From positions 186,001-250,000 of the forward strand of contig NZ_CP020991.1 of assembly GCF_002874775.1 (NCBI RefSeq): a DNA stretch of 64,000 nucleotides. The letters run 5' to 3'. Both the position numbers and the translations under genes were made by a program. The stretch comes from Monoglobus pectinilyticus. Its GTDB lineage: Bacteria > Bacillota > Clostridia > Monoglobales > Monoglobaceae. A model generated the notes under the pieces. The model was not told where the DNA came from, did not search any database, and was given only the letters and a program-made list of their open reading frames with translations. Positions 20,881-31,000 of the stretch are shown piece by piece (position 1 is the first letter of the stretch; every line of letters starts with the position of its first letter).

Positions 20881-23109
20881 TTACAAAAGCGGATTTGAAT
20901 CCTGAGCTTTTAATCTTTCCCATCTTCGGTCAATTTCCCCCTGAATTTCATCTACTATATATTTATATTTTTTATCTTTAAGATGTTTTGTTCTGCCCAT
21001 CATACTCAGCCATTCAAGTACATTTATTTTCTTGTTTTTATCTTCTGGATTATAATTTATATTAGTTATTCCATTTTCTATTTCATATAGAGGAAAATAA
21101 CAGCAGTCCACGCCAGCTCCAATTACCTTTCTTTCTAGGTTTGGCTTATCAGACCAATTCAAAGGACAGGCAGAAAGAGCACGTAAATAAGACATTCCGC
21201 TTTCCTGTGAATACGCTTTTGCCTTACTAGCTTTTTTTATGAAATCCGCTGGATTTGATTCTGCCACAGTAGCTATATATGGAATACCTGTAGCAGACAT
21301 TATTTGAGGCATATCTTTATTAAAAAATGACTTGCCGTACTGATATTCACCTACATGAGAAGTTGAACTTTTTGCGCCTTTTGGAGTTGAATATGACAAT
21401 TGATAACCGGTATTCATATATCCGCCGTTATCATATTCAAATAGAATAATATGATTATTTCTTAATGCAGTCCCGATTGCACTTCCCATTCCAATGTCCA
21501 TGCCGCCGTCACCGCTTACCATTATGAACGTAATTTCTCCTTTCGGATACTCGCCGCGCTTTTGTCTCTGATGAAACATTTCAACAAGACCTGATAAAGT
21601 TGCAGCTCCGTTTTGGAAAAGATTATGAACATATGGAATCTTAAAAGAAGTCTTTGGATATGCGGTTGTAACAACCATGCCGCAGCCTGTATGGAACAGC
21701 AGTACAACGTTTCCTTCGATACCTCTCAGAAGTAAATTGACATTCACCGGTATTCCGCAGCCTGGACACGCTCCATGACCGGGAGCAAGTCTTTTTGGCA
21801 TTTTTGTAGTTTCATTTATTCTTCCGCCTGATACTTCCATATTCTGCTTATCATCGTTCCATTTGCATGTTGTTAGACCGGGGCTGGATTCTTCGTCGGT
21901 TATAGGATTAAAGTATTGAGTATTAGGTGTGCTCATATCGCCCGGATATATTCCCTTATAGTCAAATGATTTAGAATCTGAGTTTAATCCGGCTTCTAAA
22001 AATTCTATAGCGTCTTCAACATAAAAGTCTCGTCCTCCAAGACCATATATTCTTGATATAACACGTGTATCCAACTTTGCGTCTTGAAGCATTGCTTTTA
22101 TTTCCAGCGTCATATTTCCGCCGTTAGCTCCATAACTGTCTTGTCTGTCTCCAACAATAATTGTTTTTGCATTCTTGCATTTCTGAGCAAGCTGTTTTGC
22201 TGGAAATGGTCTTAGAACATTTGATGTAAATACTCCTACTGATTTTCCTTGTTCACGTAATATATCCACAGCCATTTTTGCTGTATGATAACTTGAACCC
22301 AATAAGAATAAAATAACTTCCGCATCATCGGTTTTGTAACTTTCAGTGAATTGATATTCTCTTTCAGATAATTTTGAAAATTCTGAAAAAACTTCAGGTA
22401 TTACTTTTCTGGCATCTTCCATAGCCATATGAAGCTGATATTTATTATTTAAAATGTCAGGTTCATTCATATAGGAGCCGATAGAAACAGGTTGTTCTAA
22501 ATCAAGTGCCGAATATTCTGCATTATATTTACCTATAAAATCTTGAACGGTCTTATCTTCTTCAAATACATAACAACGTCGTTTTTGATGGCTTGTAAAA
22601 AATCCGTCAAAAGCTACTATGACCGGCAATTTTACCGTTTCAGCAATTTTTAAAGCACAAATATTAAAATCATAAACGGCTTGAGGAGTGCTTGCAAAAA
22701 GTATTATCCATCCGGTGTTAAGGGTGTACATAATATCACTGTGGTCTCCTTTAATTGAAAGAGGACCGGATACAGTTCTGCAAGCGACATTCATAACCAT
22801 CGGAAAACGTGTTCCGGACTGTACAGGTAGCTGTTCCAAAGCATATAAAAGTCCGTTTGCGCTGGTCGCGTTAAAAACTCTTCCGCCGCCGGTTGACGCT
22901 CCGTAACATATTCCTGCAGCACTGTGCTCTCCCTCGGCAGGAATAAGAGATATATCATGTTCACCATTAGCTTTCATTAAATCCAAATATTCCGCTATTT
23001 GTGTGGATGGTGTGATCGGATAATATCCCATTACATGGTAATTAATCTGTTTTGCTGCATATGCGGCTAATTCATTACCGCTTTCAAATAAAAGTTTTTG
23101 TTTACTCAT
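20881..23109 (-). CDS. 2-oxoacid:ferredoxin oxidoreductase, fused alpha-beta subunits
   Basis: 742 residues. Residues 1 to about 390 are the alpha subunit (GYYPITPSTQIAEYL, PAEGEHSAAGICYGAS, RTVSGPLSIKGDHSD). About 440-742 is the TPP-binding beta subunit (GHGACPGCGIPVNVNLLLRG with cluster-ligand cysteines, VSGDGGMDIGMG ... NNHIILFEYDNGGYMNTG). The enzyme oxidatively decarboxylates a 2-oxoacid, probably pyruvate, to an acyl-CoA while reducing ferredoxin. Alpha and beta are usually separate genes or part of a single ~1170-residue chain, so a two-piece split is uncommon. Its start overlaps the gamma-delta gene by 4 bases. Substrate is not certain. Confidence 0.88.
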   Translation of the reverse strand: MSKQKLLFESGNELAAYAAKQINYHVMGYYPITPSTQIAEYLDLMKANGEHDISLIPAEGEHSAAGICYGASTGGGRVFNATSANGLLYALEQLPVQSGTRFPMVMNVACRTVSGPLSIKGDHSDIMYTLNTGWIILFASTPQAVYDFNICALKIAETVKLPVIVAFDGFFTSHQKRRCYVFEEDKTVQDFIGKYNAEYSALDLEQPVSIGSYMNEPDILNNKYQLHMAMEDARKVIPEVFSEFSKLSEREYQFTESYKTDDAEVILFLLGSSYHTAKMAVDILREQGKSVGVFTSNVLRPFPAKQLAQKCKNAKTIIVGDRQDSYGANGGNMTLEIKAMLQDAKLDTRVISRIYGLGGRDFYVEDAIEFLEAGLNSDSKSFDYKGIYPGDMSTPNTQYFNPITDEESSPGLTTCKWNDDKQNMEVSGGRINETTKMPKRLAPGHGACPGCGIPVNVNLLLRGIEGNVVLLFHTGCGMVVTTAYPKTSFKIPYVHNLFQNGAATLSGLVEMFHQRQKRGEYPKGEITFIMVSGDGGMDIGMGSAIGTALRNNHIILFEYDNGGYMNTGYQLSYSTPKGAKSSTSHVGEYQYGKSFFNKDMPQIMSATGIPYIATVAESNPADFIKKASKAKAYSQESGMSYLRALSACPLNWSDKPNLERKVIGAGVDCCYFPLYEIENGITNINYNPEDKNKKINVLEWLSMMGRTKHLKDKKYKYIVDEIQGEIDRRWERLKAQDSNPLL

Positions 23110-24197
23110 ACAATACCTCCATCCACTCTTTTTTCATCCAAATAAGCTTCGCTGGTAATCCAGCTGTTTGCGCCTGCATCCTCATATTCCAATTTATCTA
23201 CAATTAAATCCTTATTTCTCACAAACCATTTTTTATCCGGATGTTCACGTTCAAGTCCGGCAACTAAAGCGTTTGTAGGGCAAACATCAACGCATCTTAG
23301 ACATCCTTTGCAATGGTGATAATCTAAGCCCATATTAACCATAGCCGGTTTTTCTTTGTATGTGCCAGGCATAAACTGAAACACCATATCCGGGCATGTA
23401 GTGTCACATAAGCCGCAGTTTATACATTTTTCTTGAACAAATAAAGGAATATAACCTTCTCTGGAGGCTGACAGATCATTTGAAACAGTGCTGCCTATCC
23501 TATTATTGATACCTCCGATTGGTGCATTTTCATATCCCCAGCGATTTTCTGCTTCTTTATATTTTAGTGGTTCTATTTTATTATTACGCTCAAAAAACTT
23601 AGAAATCGTCTCATTATATCCGCGGCGTACACCATCAATATTTTTTTCGATTAAATTCGGATATTTTTTACCAATAGTTTCTTCAGTTATTTTTATAGCA
23701 GCGTCTAAAGGAACAAAGTTTGACGCTTTACATATTGCTCCAAGCATAACCATATTTATTCTAGTTTTACTTTCCATTGCTATCTTTTGTGCGTCTATAC
23801 AAAATATCTCTCCGCAGCAAAGATTTAAAGCTTTTTGAATTTCTTCAGGAGAGCGTGAAGTGTTTATAACGACCTTTGATTTTTCGGTTAATCCGGCTGT
23901 TACGGGAACTTTACCTGTCATCGCCTCGTGAAAAAGCCCCAGTATATGCGGTGACTCTATCGGGCTATTAAGCTGAATCTCAACATCCGGCTCGCTCCAT
24001 CGAATATGGGCTTTAACCGGTGAACCTCTTTTTTCTGAACCATAACTTGAAAAACTGGCAGCGTTCAGCTTAAGGCATGTAACGCCCAGCTCTCCCAACA
24101 TTTTTCCGCAAAGATTAGCTCCCAGTCCGCCAATGCTCTCTAGTCGTATTTCATAGTAACCTCGGTCATTTTTAACAGGAAGTTTTTCTTGATCCAT
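23106..24197 (-). CDS. 2-oxoacid:ferredoxin oxidoreductase, fused gamma-delta subunits
   Basis: 363 residues. Residues 15 to about 200 are the gamma domain (RLESIGGLGANLCGKMLGEL, SYGSEKRGSPVKAHIRWSEP). The C-terminal third is the ferredoxin-like delta domain with two 4Fe-4S motifs: CINCGLCDTTCPD and CKGCLRCVDVCPT. It transfers electrons from the TPP-bound intermediate to ferredoxin. The gene is first in a two-gene operon, ATGA-overlapping the alpha-beta gene. Together they contain all four domains of a complete enzyme. Confidence 0.88.
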   Translation of the reverse strand: MDQEKLPVKNDRGYYEIRLESIGGLGANLCGKMLGELGVTCLKLNAASFSSYGSEKRGSPVKAHIRWSEPDVEIQLNSPIESPHILGLFHEAMTGKVPVTAGLTEKSKVVINTSRSPEEIQKALNLCCGEIFCIDAQKIAMESKTRINMVMLGAICKASNFVPLDAAIKITEETIGKKYPNLIEKNIDGVRRGYNETISKFFERNNKIEPLKYKEAENRWGYENAPIGGINNRIGSTVSNDLSASREGYIPLFVQEKCINCGLCDTTCPDMVFQFMPGTYKEKPAMVNMGLDYHHCKGCLRCVDVCPTNALVAGLEREHPDKKWFVRNKDLIVDKLEYEDAGANSWITSEAYLDEKRVDGGIV

Positions 24198-24364
24198 AAT
24201 ACCACCTAGCTTTCTTATAATCTATTGTTATTATTTCACAAGACATAAATTTTATGTAAATATATAAACTTAGAAAGAATAAATGATAATAGAAGAAGAT
24301 GTATAAAAAAATCAAATTATATTTTGCTGTAAGTTGATGCATATAAGATTTAGTTATTAAATAT

Positions 24365-24397
24365 AAAAAAGTCAGTTTCCTGTTTATGGAAACTGAC
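24365..24397 (-). terminator. Terminator after purD
   Basis: GTCAGTTTCC (24371-24380) pairs perfectly with GGAAACTGAC (24388-24397); on the reverse strand TTTTTTAT follows. It separates purD from the oxidoreductase operon. The rest of 24198-24427 shows only AT-rich spacer. Confidence 0.88.
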
Positions 24398-24427
24398 TGT
24401 AGAAAAATATGATAGTAAGTTTTTTAA

Positions 24428-25696
24428 CTAGATTTCTTTTTTTATTCCAATATCTTTTCTAAAGTGGGCATTCTCAAAGTTTACTAAATCAACATATTTG
24501 TAAGCTTTTTGAATTGCGTCTTCAAGATTATCTCCTAGAGCTGTAACTCCTAAAACTCGGCCCCCATTTGTTAAAATATCATTATCGGAGCGTTTTGTCC
24601 CGGCGTGGAATACAAGTGCTCCCAAACTCTCCGCTTGTTTTATACCATCGATTTTATATCCCTTTTCATAGTTTTTAGGATAGCCGCCTGAAGCCATAAC
24701 AACACATACACAGGCATCATCGTTCCATTCAATATCTATTTCATCAAGCCTCTGGTCTATTACAGCGTTAAATATTTCGCATAGGTCTGATTTTAACCGT
24801 GGTAGAACTACTTGTGTTTCAGGGTCACCGAAACGACAGTTATATTCTATTACTTTAACGCCATCTACAGTTTTCATGAGCCCAAAATATAAAACTCCTT
24901 TAAAAGTTCTATTTTCTGCATTCATTGCATTCATGGTTGGAATGAATATTTTTTCCATACATTCTTCTGCAACTTCATCGGTATAAACTCGGCTTGGAGA
25001 AAACGTACCCATACCGCCGGTATTAGGTCCCTCATCATTGTCAAAAGCACGTTTATGATCTTGAGCAGAAACCATTGGCTTCATAGTTTTACCATCGGTA
25101 AATGCTAAAACAGAAATTTCAGGTCCGGTTAAAAAGTCTTCTACTACCACTTTAGCACCTGCAGAACCAAAAATTTTATCATCTAGTATGTCATGAACTG
25201 CATTTTCGGCTTCCTCAAATGTTTTAGCTATTATAACTCCTTTTCCCAAAGCGAGTCCGTCAGCTTTTACTACGACCGGGAATTTGTTATTTGCTTTAAT
25301 ATAATTTATTGCGTCTGTACTGTTTTCAAACACTTCATAATCTGCAGTGGGAATATTATATTTTTTCATTAAATCTTTAGAAAATGATTTGCTTCCCTCA
25401 ATGATTGCAGCAGCTTTATTAGGCCCAAAAGCTCTTAAACCATTTGCTTCAAAAGCGTCAACTGCACCTGCTGCAAGAGGATCGTCAGGAGCCACGACAG
25501 TTAAATCAATATTATTTTCTTTAGCAAATTTAGTTAATTTCTCAAAATCCATGACATCTATAGGAACACACTCCGCTAAATCCGCAATTCCGCCATTTCC
25601 AGGAGCGCAGTATATTTTTGATACATTTTTGCTTTGGGCAAGTTTCCAAATAATCGCATGTTCTCTGCCTCCGCCTCCAATTACAAGTACTTTCAT
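24428..25696 (-). CDS. purD: Phosphoribosylamine-glycine ligase
   Basis: 422 residues, usual length. It makes glycinamide ribonucleotide in purine synthesis. Visible features: N-terminal MKVLVIGGGGREHAIIWKLA, ATP-grasp part FPVVVKADGLALGKGVIIAK, the purD signature RFGDPETQVVLPRL, and DEGPNTGGMGTFSPS. The gene stands alone: no other pur gene is adjacent, whereas purD often closes a pur operon. The ribosome-binding site AAGGAG precedes the ATG. Confidence 0.95.
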   Translation of the reverse strand: MKVLVIGGGGREHAIIWKLAQSKNVSKIYCAPGNGGIADLAECVPIDVMDFEKLTKFAKENNIDLTVVAPDDPLAAGAVDAFEANGLRAFGPNKAAAIIEGSKSFSKDLMKKYNIPTADYEVFENSTDAINYIKANNKFPVVVKADGLALGKGVIIAKTFEEAENAVHDILDDKIFGSAGAKVVVEDFLTGPEISVLAFTDGKTMKPMVSAQDHKRAFDNDEGPNTGGMGTFSPSRVYTDEVAEECMEKIFIPTMNAMNAENRTFKGVLYFGLMKTVDGVKVIEYNCRFGDPETQVVLPRLKSDLCEIFNAVIDQRLDEIDIEWNDDACVCVVMASGGYPKNYEKGYKIDGIKQAESLGALVFHAGTKRSDNDILTNGGRVLGVTALGDNLEDAIQKAYKYVDLVNFENAHFRKDIGIKKEI

Positions 25697-25785
25697 AATC
25701 AGTTCTCCTTAGTAAAAATTAATATTATTTATATAATAATATTTTACATTATTTTTATTAAAAACACAATAGTTTTAAATAATTT

Positions 25786-25816
25786 TATAAAAAATGGCTC
25801 AGGCAGAACCTGAGCC
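25786..25816 (-). terminator. Terminator after rpsR
   Basis: GGCTCAGG (25796-25803) pairs perfectly with CCTGAGCC (25809-25816); on the reverse strand ATTTTTTATAA follows. Confidence 0.88.
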
Positions 25817-25827
25817 GAAATATTTTA

Positions 25828-26076
25828 TTAGTCAGATGTATAAGGCATCAAGGCAATCTGTCTTGCTCTTTTAATAGCAACTGTCAGCTGTCTTTGATGT
25901 TTTGCACAGCAGCCGCTGATTCTTCTTGGAAGTATCTTGGCACGTTCTGTTACATATCTTCTGAGCTTTGCAACATCTTTATAGTCGATGTAATCAACTT
26001 TATCAACGCAGAATGAGCAAACTTTTCTCTTAGGACGTCTGCCGCGGGGTCTGTCGTTTCTTCTTTCTTCAGCCAT
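25828..26076 (-). CDS. rpsR: 30S ribosomal protein S18
   Basis: 82 residues. The S18 core is clear ([51 protein letters not shown]). The N-terminus keeps a cysteine pair (KVCSFCVDK) and SGCC, the zinc-binding form of S18. It is the third gene of the conserved rpsF-ssb-rpsR operon, 25 bases after ssb. Confidence 0.96.
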   Translation of the reverse strand: MAEERRNDRPRGRRPKRKVCSFCVDKVDYIDYKDVAKLRRYVTERAKILPRRISGCCAKHQRQLTVAIKRARQIALMPYTSD

Positions 26077-26101
26077 CTTAAACTCTCCTTAACTTTAAAT
26101 T

Positions 26102-26599
26102 TTAGAACGGAAGGTCGTCATCAATTTCAGATAACGGAGTAAATTCATCTTCTTCAAGTCCGCCGGGCATTTGTTGAGCTGGAGCAGTATAATTATTTGA
26201 CTGCTGCTCTGCACCATAAGAAGAATATGCTTGCTGCTGCGGAGCATTATTATATCCTCCTGAATAACCGTTGTTTTCTTCTCTGGACTTTTTAGATTCA
26301 CCAAAGTTCACTTCATTTGCTATAACTTCAGTAACATAATTCTTTTTTCCGTCTTGACCTTCCCAAGTACGAGTCGAAATTCGGCCCGCAACAATCACCA
26401 TCATACCTTTTGTGAAATATCTGCCGAGAAACTCAGCTTGATTTTGCCACGCAACGCAGTTGATGAAATCTGTCTGTCTGTTTTCACCATATCCATTATC
26501 AATAGCTATAGAAAAACTACAAACAGCTTTTCCCGTACTGGTGTGTCTAACTTCGGGATCACGAGTGAGTCTTCCCATTAAGATTACTTTATTAATCAT
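26102..26599 (-). CDS. ssb: Single-stranded DNA-binding protein
   Basis: 165 residues. OB-fold start MINKVILMGRLTRDPEVRHT, then VCSFSIAIDNGY and FINCVAWQNQAEFLGRYFTK. A Gly/Asn/Gln-rich linker leads to the acidic tip DDDLPF, which recruits repair partners. It lies 2 bases downstream of rpsF and is translated with it. This is the housekeeping SSB. Confidence 0.96.
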   Translation of the reverse strand: MINKVILMGRLTRDPEVRHTSTGKAVCSFSIAIDNGYGENRQTDFINCVAWQNQAEFLGRYFTKGMMVIVAGRISTRTWEGQDGKKNYVTEVIANEVNFGESKKSREENNGYSGGYNNAPQQQAYSSYGAEQQSNNYTAPAQQMPGGLEEDEFTPLSEIDDDLPF

Positions 26600-26601
26600 A
26601 A

Positions 26602-26901
26602 TTAGTCCTCCTCACGTCTAACAACGATGTTTCTTAAAACGCCGTCTGTGATACCATAAACACGTTCAAGTTCTTTCGGGAAATCAGGGTTTGATTTAAA
26701 GTTAACCAATACATAATAACCTTCATTCATGAAATTGATTGGATAAGCAAGCTTACGCTTTCCCCACTCATCGACACTTTCGATTTCGCCGTGTTTTTCA
26801 ATCAATGACTTGAACTTTTCAAGCAATGCAGAGATTTCTTCTTCTGTTTTAGAAGAGTCTAAAACCATAATAGTCTCATACTTGTTGATATGTTCTGCCA
26901 T
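26602..26901 (-). CDS. rpsF: 30S ribosomal protein S6
   Basis: 99 residues from ATG 26901, chosen because AAGGAGGTGAC lies 5 bases upstream; the longer frame to 26976 is rejected. Signatures: INKYETIMVLDSSKTEEEIS, IESVDEWGKRKLAYPINFMN, EGYYVLVNFKSNPDF. A hairpin on the reverse strand (ACTCCTAT/ATAGGGGT, near 26926-26946) sits just upstream, where Firmicute rpsF leaders bind S6:S18 for feedback. I could not confirm that motif. Confidence 0.95.
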   Translation of the reverse strand: MAEHINKYETIMVLDSSKTEEEISALLEKFKSLIEKHGEIESVDEWGKRKLAYPINFMNEGYYVLVNFKSNPDFPKELERVYGITDGVLRNIVVRREED

Positions 26902-26983
26902 ATTTGTCACCTCCTTCTGGACTTTGACCCCTATAAATATAGGAGTAAGGAATTGTATATTTATAAATTTATACAACTAAGTT

Positions 26984-27012
26984 ATTATAATATACTTTAA
27001 GAATAATGTCAA
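26984..27012 (-). promoter_or_regulatory. Promoter of rpsF-ssb-rpsR
   Basis: On the reverse strand TTGACA (27007-27012) and TATAAT (26984-26989) are separated by 17 bases, a perfect vegetative promoter, about 85 bases upstream of the rpsF start. Confidence 0.88.
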
Positions 27013-27124
27013 GAAAACATCTAAAGAATTAAAGATATAATAATTTGGGAATTTTAAAACTTTATTTGGTAAATATGTACAAAAGTTTTAGTTTTATTTT
27101 ATACAATAAATTTTCAATAATAAT

Positions 27125-27153
27125 TTGCATTAAATAAAAAAATATGTTAAAAT
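27125..27153 (+). promoter_or_regulatory. Promoter of cytidylate-kinase-like gene
   Basis: TTGCAT (27125-27130), 17 bases, TAAAAT (27148-27153), followed 10 bases later by AGGAGG. The leader is very short. Confidence 0.65.
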
Positions 27154-27176
27154 CATCTGTATTAGGAGGAAATAAT

Positions 27177-27833
27177 ATGGGAAATGATATGAATAAAGTA
27201 GAAGCAGGTAAAAATTATGTTATTACAGTAGGCCGGCAATTTGGTTCAGGCGGCAGAAAAGTTGCTAAAAAAGTAGCAGATATGCTTGGAATAGAATTTT
27301 ATGATAAGGGTCTTATTGCTATTGCAGCAAAAGAAAGCGGGCTTTCAGAAAATCTTTTTGAAGGTATAGATGAAAAGCCAACTAATAGTTTATTATATTC
27401 TTTAGTTATGGGTCTTCAATCCGATAGAAATTCATTTTATAGATATGGCGACGTTTTGAATTCTGACGCTATTTTTAGAATTCAGTCTCAGGTTATTCAG
27501 GATTTGGTTAAGGATAATTCCTGCGTTATAGTAGGAAGATGTTCAGACTATGTTTTGAGAAATCAAGATAATGTTGTAAACATTTTTATTCATGCTAATG
27601 AAGAGTTTAAATTAGAACGCGTTATGCGTATCTATAAACAAAAAGAAAAAGAAGCTCTTGAAACAATGAAAAAGACTGATAAAAAGAGAAGTAATTATTA
27701 TAATTTTTATACAAATCAAGAATGGGGAAATGTTACAAATTACCACATATCGGTTGACAGTTCCGCTCTTGGTATTGATGATACTGCAAAGATAATTTGT
27801 GATTTTGTAAAACTAAGATTTGGTATAAAATAA
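27177..27833 (+). CDS. Cytidylate kinase-like protein
   Basis: 218 residues from ATG 27177 (AGGAGG 8 bases upstream). The N-terminal VITVGRQFGSGGRKVAKKVA is the variant P-loop of the cytidylate-kinase-like (AAA_26) family. ILGIEFYDKGL and NSCVIVGRCSDYVLRN follow the family pattern. Members are common in Clostridia, are distinct from Cmk, and have unproven substrates. The gene stands alone, divergent from rpsF, with its own promoter and terminator. Confidence 0.82.
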   Translation: MGNDMNKVEAGKNYVITVGRQFGSGGRKVAKKVADMLGIEFYDKGLIAIAAKESGLSENLFEGIDEKPTNSLLYSLVMGLQSDRNSFYRYGDVLNSDAIFRIQSQVIQDLVKDNSCVIVGRCSDYVLRNQDNVVNIFIHANEEFKLERVMRIYKQKEKEALETMKKTDKKRSNYYNFYTNQEWGNVTNYHISVDSSALGIDDTAKIICDFVKLRFGIK

Positions 27834-27861
27834 TTTCTTTATATATTAAATAATATTTTAG

Positions 27862-27899
27862 AACAGCTTTTTGCATTTATAGTAAAAAGCTGTTTTTTT
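27862..27899 (+). terminator. Terminator after cytidylate-kinase-like gene
   Basis: AACAGCTTTTT pairs with AAAAAGCTGTT around a 13-base loop, followed by TTTTTA. Confidence 0.88.
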
Positions 27900-28011
27900 A
27901 TTAAAAATTATTTGTAAAAATATTTATTTACACATATCTTTTGTGTAAATAAACTGTGTTTACTACAGAATAATTGCGAACTGGTATTAAAAACTATAAG
28001 ACGTTTGGCTA

Positions 28012-28039
28012 TTGATTTTATATGTAAGTATGCTATAAT
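28012..28039 (+). promoter_or_regulatory. Promoter of secreted esterase gene
   Basis: TTGATT (28012-28017), 16 bases, TATAAT (28034-28039), 43 bases before the start codon. Confidence 0.7.
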
Positions 28040-28081
28040 TTGAATAAATATATAACCCTTATGGGAAAAGGAGGAAGCAAA

Positions 28082-31000
28082 ATGTTAAAAAAGAGATGGC
28101 TGAGTTTTGTCATAATGATTACTTTTGTTTTTACAGTTTTTGCAGGCGTAACAGTATTAGCAGAACAAACTGAAAACTCAAATGTTTTTGTTATTAATGA
28201 GGCTTATTTCAATGATGCCGGTAAACTATATATTAGTTATACTTCAAATGGTGAATTAAGCAATGCAGTATTGTTCGTTGTAACTTATGAGGATAGCAGT
28301 GAAAAAATTATAACTGATTGTGCAAAATTTGATATAGGAACCGTAGGAGAAGAAGTATTGGATTACTATAAACCTGAAAGCGGGAAAACTAAATTATTTA
28401 TTTGGGATGGAACTAACAATATTATACCACTCAGCAATATAAAAACAGTGGATAGTTCTGAACCTGTTAGTGAAGTAACAATAGATTTCACAAAATTAAG
28501 TGAAGTCCCGGTGTATAATAAAGATAATGGTCAGGGGTTTGTTGATAAATCACATACCATAATGCCGGAATCTTATATGAGACAGGTTGGAGCGACAGAT
28601 AATATTAAGATTTCATCAGATAATGGAGCTACAGTTACAGAAACAACAGGCTCATATTTGCATTATGGCGGTGATAAAGATTATAATTACGGCGGTCTTA
28701 TTTACAGAATTGACACCGGGAAGCCGGGTGCATATCATATAGAAGTTGAGGTAACAGGCACATCAGCGGATACTTGGGTTGCTCCTACAGGTATGCAGGC
28801 CTCACGCCTGACAAGTACAAGTAATTGGGATAACTGCGGTCAGGTTCCGAGAACAGTAAGTGCTCAATGGAATGGAAACACATGGTCTTATGATTTTGGT
28901 ACAGGGGAAAATTTTATTGAAATCGATGTAGAACCTTCCAAACTGCCATCAGAATCATCTCCGAAGACTGTTGGTATTAAAAAAATTAAAGTGACGCCGC
29001 TTGAAAATAATGCGACAGGTGATAAGCCGACAATTCATATCTTAGGTGACTCTACTCAAAAGGCTTACAGTTTCAACGAAACTATAAGTTCGTGGGGACA
29101 AACACTTAAAAATTATTTTGATTTAAACAAGGTTAATGTTGTTAATTACTCAATGGGCGGCCGTGCTATGAAGAGTAACTATGATGAAGGCAGATTTGAC
29201 GAAATTCTTATCAGAGGTAAAGTCGGCGATTTTGTATTTATACATTCAGCACACAATGACGAGACTGTAAGCACAGATAGATACGAACGTGGTTCTTCTG
29301 TAAAAGAAGGCGATCTTGCAGCCAATAATGCAAACTATAATAAGTGGCTGGATATGTATATGACAGCTATAAAAGAACGCGGTATGACGCCTGTACTTGT
29401 TACAGCAATGCCGAGAACCGGCAGCGGAAGATATTCGGAAAGCTCTAAAAAACCTAATGGATTTGATCCTGATTCTCCCGGAAATATGCGTGAAAAGGCC
29501 GCTTCGGATTCAGAAATCGGTTTGGTTGAGCTTTACAGTGGTGCAAAAGCGTATATTGATAGTTTAGATTCAAATGAGATATTCTATATCTATAACACAT
29601 ATGAGGCAGGCGAAACTCCTGCAATCAATGCAGCTAATGGAACAAGAGGAGACGGTACACATTATCGTGAAGCTATAGCAAAGCAGTGGTGCAGAATTAT
29701 GCTCCAAAGCATATATGACCAGGCTAATTCAGCTGATGACATTTATAAAGACAAAGAGATAATGCAAAAATTGGTAAGTTACATGCCTGAAAATGTCCAG
29801 GAAGCAGCAAAATCAGGCAATTGGTCTGCTGTATTTCCCGAAATGGCGTCAGATGTGAGTACAGTTGGCATAATTCCCGGTGCGGTTAAACAGAGCAAAA
29901 ACAATTATTATTATAGGCCAAATATTGAAAAAGCTCTTGAAGTTGGTTTGCTCCATAAGGACAGCAATAACAATTTTAAACCAACTCAAACGATTACAGT
30001 TGGCGAATTTGCAAGGGGAGCCGAAAAAGCATTTGGTCTAGAAGAAAATTCACTTACTAATTACAACAAAACATATGCTGAACTGCAAACAAAGAACGCA
30101 GAAGTGTCAACAACGGCAGTTTCGGTTTCATCAGATAATAGTACAGAACTTGCTGAAGGTGAGGTTACAATCAATGTAACACAACCGGCGGCGGGCGGTA
30201 CTGTAACGGTCTATAATGAGAGTGAATTTCACACAGCAACTACTGATATTACAAGTAAGGTAACAGCAAACTCTGTACTGGGAGATAATGAATACTATAC
30301 ATTTAAGGCTCCGTCGGAGATAGTTAAGAAGGTAGATAATGGTGGTGTGTTTGCATTAAACAAAAATATTACAACATCGGCTATTGAAATTCGTAATAAC
30401 GGAACAAAACAGCCTGAGTATGTGGCAAAGGAAGACGGTGTACTCACTCTTTATCTTATGTTTGTTGACCATAAAATAATTACATGTGAAAATAAAACAG
30501 ACGGTACAACATCTACAAAGTATATAAATAATACTACTATTGCCGGCACAACAAAAGATAATAAATATAACGCTGTGACTTTTGATGTCAAAGCTGGAAA
30601 GACATATCAAGTTTATACAAATGGCGGCACAGGAAGATTGTTTGGTATTCAATATGAGTCAAATGACTATCCGCATAGCACAACTTCACTAGTTGCAAAG
30701 GCTAATGACAAAATCAAAGTTGTTGCGTTGCCAAACGAGTATTATATTAATAAATCAATCTTAGTAGATGGAGAGGTTATTGGAACTTCAAAAGAGGCCA
30801 CCTTTACTGCAACCAAAGATTCAAATGTAACAGCTGAATTCACAGCGGAACCACCTCTGGTGGAAGACACTATAGTTGCTAGTGACGCAGCTCTTACACG
30901 CGAAGTGATGGGAGCAATTCTCTATGATGCATATCAAAAAGCGGACAAATCAATTATTGATATGTATATAGCGCAAAATGGCAGTGTTCCATCACCTGAT

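Noticed and set aside
24198-25827. Purine riboswitch near purD
   Set aside because: The space upstream of purD holds only the rpsR terminator and AT-rich sequence; no conserved purine aptamer core is visible.
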